Assembly (NCBI RefSeq): GCF_002968295.1
Contig: NZ_CP134399.1
Coordinates: forward strand, 496,001 to 560,000
Reading direction: 5' to 3'
Origin: Mycobacterium sp. ITM-2016-00317
Lineage (GTDB): Bacteria; Actinomycetota; Actinomycetes; Mycobacteriales; Mycobacteriaceae
Length of the DNA stretch: 64,000 bases
Positions 61,706 through 64,000 of this stretch are shown in pieces. Each line of letters opens with the position of its first letter. The first letter of the stretch is position 1. Both the position numbers and the translations under genes were made by a program. The notes beneath the pieces were generated by a model. It saw only the letters and a list, made by a program, of their open reading frames with translations, did no database searches and had not been told where the DNA came from.

Positions 61706-62368
61706 ATGAGCAAAAGGGAGGTCGACCGGGCGCGGTTGCGCCGGTCGTTCGAGGCGATGCTGTCCGGGGCGGTGGACGAGTTTCTGTCGGAGCGGGGATT
61801 CGAGAGGTCGGGCCACGACTTCGAACGTCACCGGGGTCCGCTCCGCGACAGGATCAATTTCCAGAACAACTGGCACAACGGCGTCACCCGGTGGCACGGT
61901 TTCTTCGTCAACGTCGGGGTGGGTTCGGTGGAGGTCGACGCGGCTTGTCCGGGGCATGAGCCACCACTGCATCCGCGCGCGAGTCTCCTGCTGGATCGGC
62001 GCTGGGAGGGCCTGGCACCGGGCGCGCCCTACGAGCTGAGGTTCGACGGTGGCACCGACATGGCCGCATTCGCCGACGGGGTGTGCGCGGATCTCGGCCG
62101 GACGCTCTCGGCGATCGAAAGCATCGAGACGACAAGGCATCTGGTCGAGTACGCCGTCGAGAACAACCTGCTGATCGCGTACGAGACCACCTGCTGCTAC
62201 CTCGCGGCCGCCGGCGACATGGACACCCTGACCCGCTATGTCGGGCTGTTGCACCGCGTTTTCGGCGATCAGGAGCGGTGGGCGATCTTCAGCAGCCGGA
62301 TCGGCGACGCGGTCGGTCCCCGCGCGTCGGCACTGTCGGCGCGCGGTCTTCTTACTGCCGGTAGCTGA
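61706..62368 (+). CDS. DUF4304-like hypothetical protein
   Basis: A 220-residue protein with LRRSFEAMLSGAVDEFLSER and HDFERHRGPLRDRINFQNNW, similar in texture to DUF4304 proteins (helical N-terminus followed by a beta-strand with conserved aromatic residues). No catalytic motif or signal. The 3' end overlaps the convergent aminotransferase gene by 17 bp. It may be a standalone immunity or stress-type protein, but evidence is lacking. Confidence 0.65.
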   Translation: MSKREVDRARLRRSFEAMLSGAVDEFLSERGFERSGHDFERHRGPLRDRINFQNNWHNGVTRWHGFFVNVGVGSVEVDAACPGHEPPLHPRASLLLDRRWEGLAPGAPYELRFDGGTDMAAFADGVCADLGRTLSAIESIETTRHLVEYAVENNLLIAYETTCCYLAAAGDMDTLTRYVGLLHRVFGDQERWAIFSSRIGDAVGPRASALSARGLLTAGS

Positions 62369-63620
62369 CCAGGAAGTTGCCGAGCCGCTCGATGGCCGCG
62401 GTCAGGTCGCGGGCCCACGGCAGCGTCACGATCCGCAAATGATCGGGTGTGGGCCAATTGAATCCGGTGCCCTGGACCACCAGGATTTTCTCCTGCAGCA
62501 GCAGGTCGAGAACGAGTTGCTCGTCGTCGGCGATGTCGTAGACCTCGGGGTCCAGACGCGGGAACGCATACAGCGCACCCCGCGGCTTCACGCAGGACAC
62601 CCCGGGGATCTCGTTGAGCTTCTCCCACGCGACGTCGCGCTGCTCGAGTAGTCGCCCACCGGGCAGCACCAGGTCATCGATGCTCTGATGACCACCCAGC
62701 GCCACCTGAATCGCATGCTGGGCAGGCACATTCGGGCACAGGCGCATGTTGGCCAGCAAGCTGATGCCCTCGATGAAACTGCTGGCGTGTTCCTTGGGGC
62801 CGGTGATCACCAGCCACCCGGAGCGGTAACCGGCCACCCGGTAGGCCTTGGACAGTCCGTTGAACGTCAACGTCAGCAGGTCCGGCGCCACCGAGGCCAG
62901 CGAGACGTGCTCGGCGTCGTCGTAGAGGATCTTGTCGTAGATCTCGTCGGCCAGCAGCAGCAGTTGATGCTTGCGCGCCAGGTCGGCGATCTGGGTGAGG
63001 ACCTCGCGGCTGTACACCGCGCCGGTCGGGTTGTTCGGGTTGATCACCACGATCGCCTTCGTGCGGTCGGTGATCTTCGACTCGATGTCGGCGACGTCGG
63101 GGTTCCAACCCTGCGTCTCGTCGCAGAGGTAGTGCACCGGGGTGCCGCCGGCCAGTGACGTGCACGCGGTCCACAGCGGATAGTCCGGCGCCGGGATCAA
63201 CACCTGGTCCCCGTTGTCCAGCAGGGCCTGCAGGGTCATCTGGATCAGCTCGGAGACGCCGTTGCCGAGGTACACGTCGTCAATGTCGAACCGGGGGAAG
63301 CCGTCGACGAGTTCGTAGCGGGTGAACACCGCGCGGCGGGCGCTGACGATGCCCTTGGAGTCCGAGTAGCCCTGCGCGTGGGGCAGCGCGGCGATGATGT
63401 CGCGCATGATCACGTCGGGGGCCTCGAACCCGAACGGAGCGGGGTTGCCGATGTTGAGCTTGAGGATGCGGTGGCCTTCGGCCTCCAGCCTGTTGGCGTG
63501 CTCGTGCACCGGGCCGCGGATCTCGTAGAGGACGTCCTGCAGCTTGCTCGACTGTGTGAACTCACGCTGACGCACGTGCTGGCCGCCGCCGGTCTGCCAC
63601 GGCGCCTGATGGGTACTCAC
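62352..63620 (-). CDS. Alanine/aspartate-type aminotransferase (AlaA/AspC-like)
   Basis: A 422-residue PLP-dependent class I aminotransferase. The Schiff-base lysine is in FNGLSKAYRVAGYRSGW; other features are NPNNPTGAVYSREV and ADEIYDKILYDD. The N-terminus continues KLNIGNPAPFGFEAPDVI. The GTG at 63620 gives MSTHQAPWQ; an upstream frame is unlikely. It is the homologue of M. tuberculosis Rv0337c (aspC); by family the reaction is probably alanine:2-oxoglutarate, but aspartate is possible. A terminator stem separates it from the next gene. Confidence 0.9.
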   Translation of the reverse strand: MSTHQAPWQTGGGQHVRQREFTQSSKLQDVLYEIRGPVHEHANRLEAEGHRILKLNIGNPAPFGFEAPDVIMRDIIAALPHAQGYSDSKGIVSARRAVFTRYELVDGFPRFDIDDVYLGNGVSELIQMTLQALLDNGDQVLIPAPDYPLWTACTSLAGGTPVHYLCDETQGWNPDVADIESKITDRTKAIVVINPNNPTGAVYSREVLTQIADLARKHQLLLLADEIYDKILYDDAEHVSLASVAPDLLTLTFNGLSKAYRVAGYRSGWLVITGPKEHASSFIEGISLLANMRLCPNVPAQHAIQVALGGHQSIDDLVLPGGRLLEQRDVAWEKLNEIPGVSCVKPRGALYAFPRLDPEVYDIADDEQLVLDLLLQEKILVVQGTGFNWPTPDHLRIVTLPWARDLTAAIERLGNFLVSYRQ

Positions 63621-63682
63621 GACGACGATTCTCCCACGCGGGGCCAAGCCAATTTCTCGACGTGACACCCCGTCAGACAGCA

Positions 63683-63712
63683 AGGCCGCCGTCGCGGGTG
63701 CGACGGCGGCCT
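63683..63712. terminator. Perfect 13-bp hairpin between two minus-strand genes
   Basis: AGGCCGCCGTCGC pairs fully with GCGACGGCGGCCT around a GGGT loop. It lies 17 bp downstream of the stop of the last gene (minus direction) and about 60 bp before the aminotransferase start. There is no long U-tract (TTGCTG follows), so it may be a weak or factor-assisted terminator. Confidence 0.72.
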
Positions 63713-63729
63713 CGTTGTTCCGACGGTGG

Positions 63730-64000
63730 TTAGCGCTTGCCCGGGCGGCGGGCGCCCTTGGCGATGCCGAGCCCCTTCACCGGGGGCTCGTCGCCCACGA
63801 CGCGCGCGTCGCTGTCGCTCGACCCGTTGGACGACGGGGCCGTCACCTCAGGCTCCGCCTCCGGTTCGGGCTGGGCCTGGGCTTCGGGCTGGGGTTCAGC
63901 CACGGGCTCGGGCTCGGGCTTGGCTGCCGGTGCCTTCTTCTTGGCGCCCGGCCGGCGTGCGCCTGCGGCGATACCCAGGCCCTTGACCTCGGGTTCCGGC
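63730..64000 (-). CDS. C-terminal tail of an Fe-S oxidoreductase (Rv0338c-like), partial
   Basis: About 90 residues of a minus-strand protein that runs off the window, ending at the TAA complementary to 63730-63732. The tail is Pro/Glu/Ala/Lys-rich and contains two copies of VKGLGIAxGARRPG, one near the start of the visible part and one at the C-terminus. I recall the same repeated motif at the C-terminus of mycobacterial Rv0338c-type (GlpC/HdrD-like) iron-sulfur reductases, which also precede aspC. The catalytic part is outside the window. Confidence 0.6.
   Translation of the reverse strand, partial: PEPEVKGLGIAAGARRPGAKKKAPAAKPEPEPVAEPQPEAQAQPEPEAEPEVTAPSSNGSSDSDARVVGDEPPVKGLGIAKGARRPGKR

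Overview
The window is high-GC actinobacterial DNA from a mycobacterium, most likely a fast-growing environmental Mycolicibacterium-like species. Evidence: a trehalose sulfotransferase of the Stf0 type, two DUF222/HNH (13E12-type) genes, a 190-residue dCTP deaminase next to a tRNA-Gly, an MPT53/CcdA-type pair, a GH16 protein of the Rv0315 type, rmlA, and an AspC-like aminotransferase beside the tail of an Fe-S oxidoreductase. From memory this order follows the M. tuberculosis Rv0294-Rv0296c and Rv0315-Rv0338c backbone, interrupted by several accessory insertions. I could not run any alignment.

Layout. 1-7414: tam, then an inserted catabolic module (LacI regulator, HisD/HpsN-like dehydrogenase, frameshifted MHS transporter), then stf0 and a sulfatase. 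7441-17339: DUF222/HNH gene, class II UvrA, small envelope/lipid genes (two PAP2 proteins, one fused to a diacylglycerol kinase), a YkuD-like protein, an NTF2-like protein and a membrane-anchored Hsp70-like protein with a poly-threonine tail. 17486-23109: a five-gene oligopeptide-type ABC importer, translationally coupled. 23258-27003: lactate dehydrogenase, SDR and FAD monooxygenase.

27543-34912 is the most unusual part. Three successive response-regulator-like proteins all lack the phosphoacceptor aspartate. They precede a run of short, well-spaced genes: a transglutaminase-like protein, a 12-codon leader ORF, two paralogous beta-rich proteins (A and B), an Asp-rich repeat protein with a hydrophobic core, a third beta-rich protein (C), and a zincin broken by a frameshift. 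A 410-residue orphan lies on the opposite strand. No integrase, terminase, portal or partner kinase is visible. My best hypothesis is a virion-like or self-assembling extracellular structure with its own maturation enzymes.

35048-48743: DHA2 exporter, secreted thioredoxin/CcdA pair, an alpha/beta hydrolase-lipocalin fusion, a stomatin-like remnant coupled to a GH13 trehalose-synthase-like enzyme, GH16 glucanase, secreted lipase with a perfect 16-bp palindrome upstream, nitrobindin, small secreted protein, second DUF222/HNH gene, and a nuclease-family protein. 48759-64000: DUF4193, tRNA-Gly, cupin, dcd, a membrane-anchored DUF7159-like protein, a UDP-glucose dehydrogenase carrying two in-frame deletions, P450 and neighbours, rmlA, a PaoABC-type molybdenum hydroxylase, YibE/F, a DUF4304-like protein, an aminotransferase, a terminator and the C-terminal tail of an Fe-S oxidoreductase.

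Four genes look broken: two by a single missing base, two by internal deletions. The single-base cases could be assembly errors.
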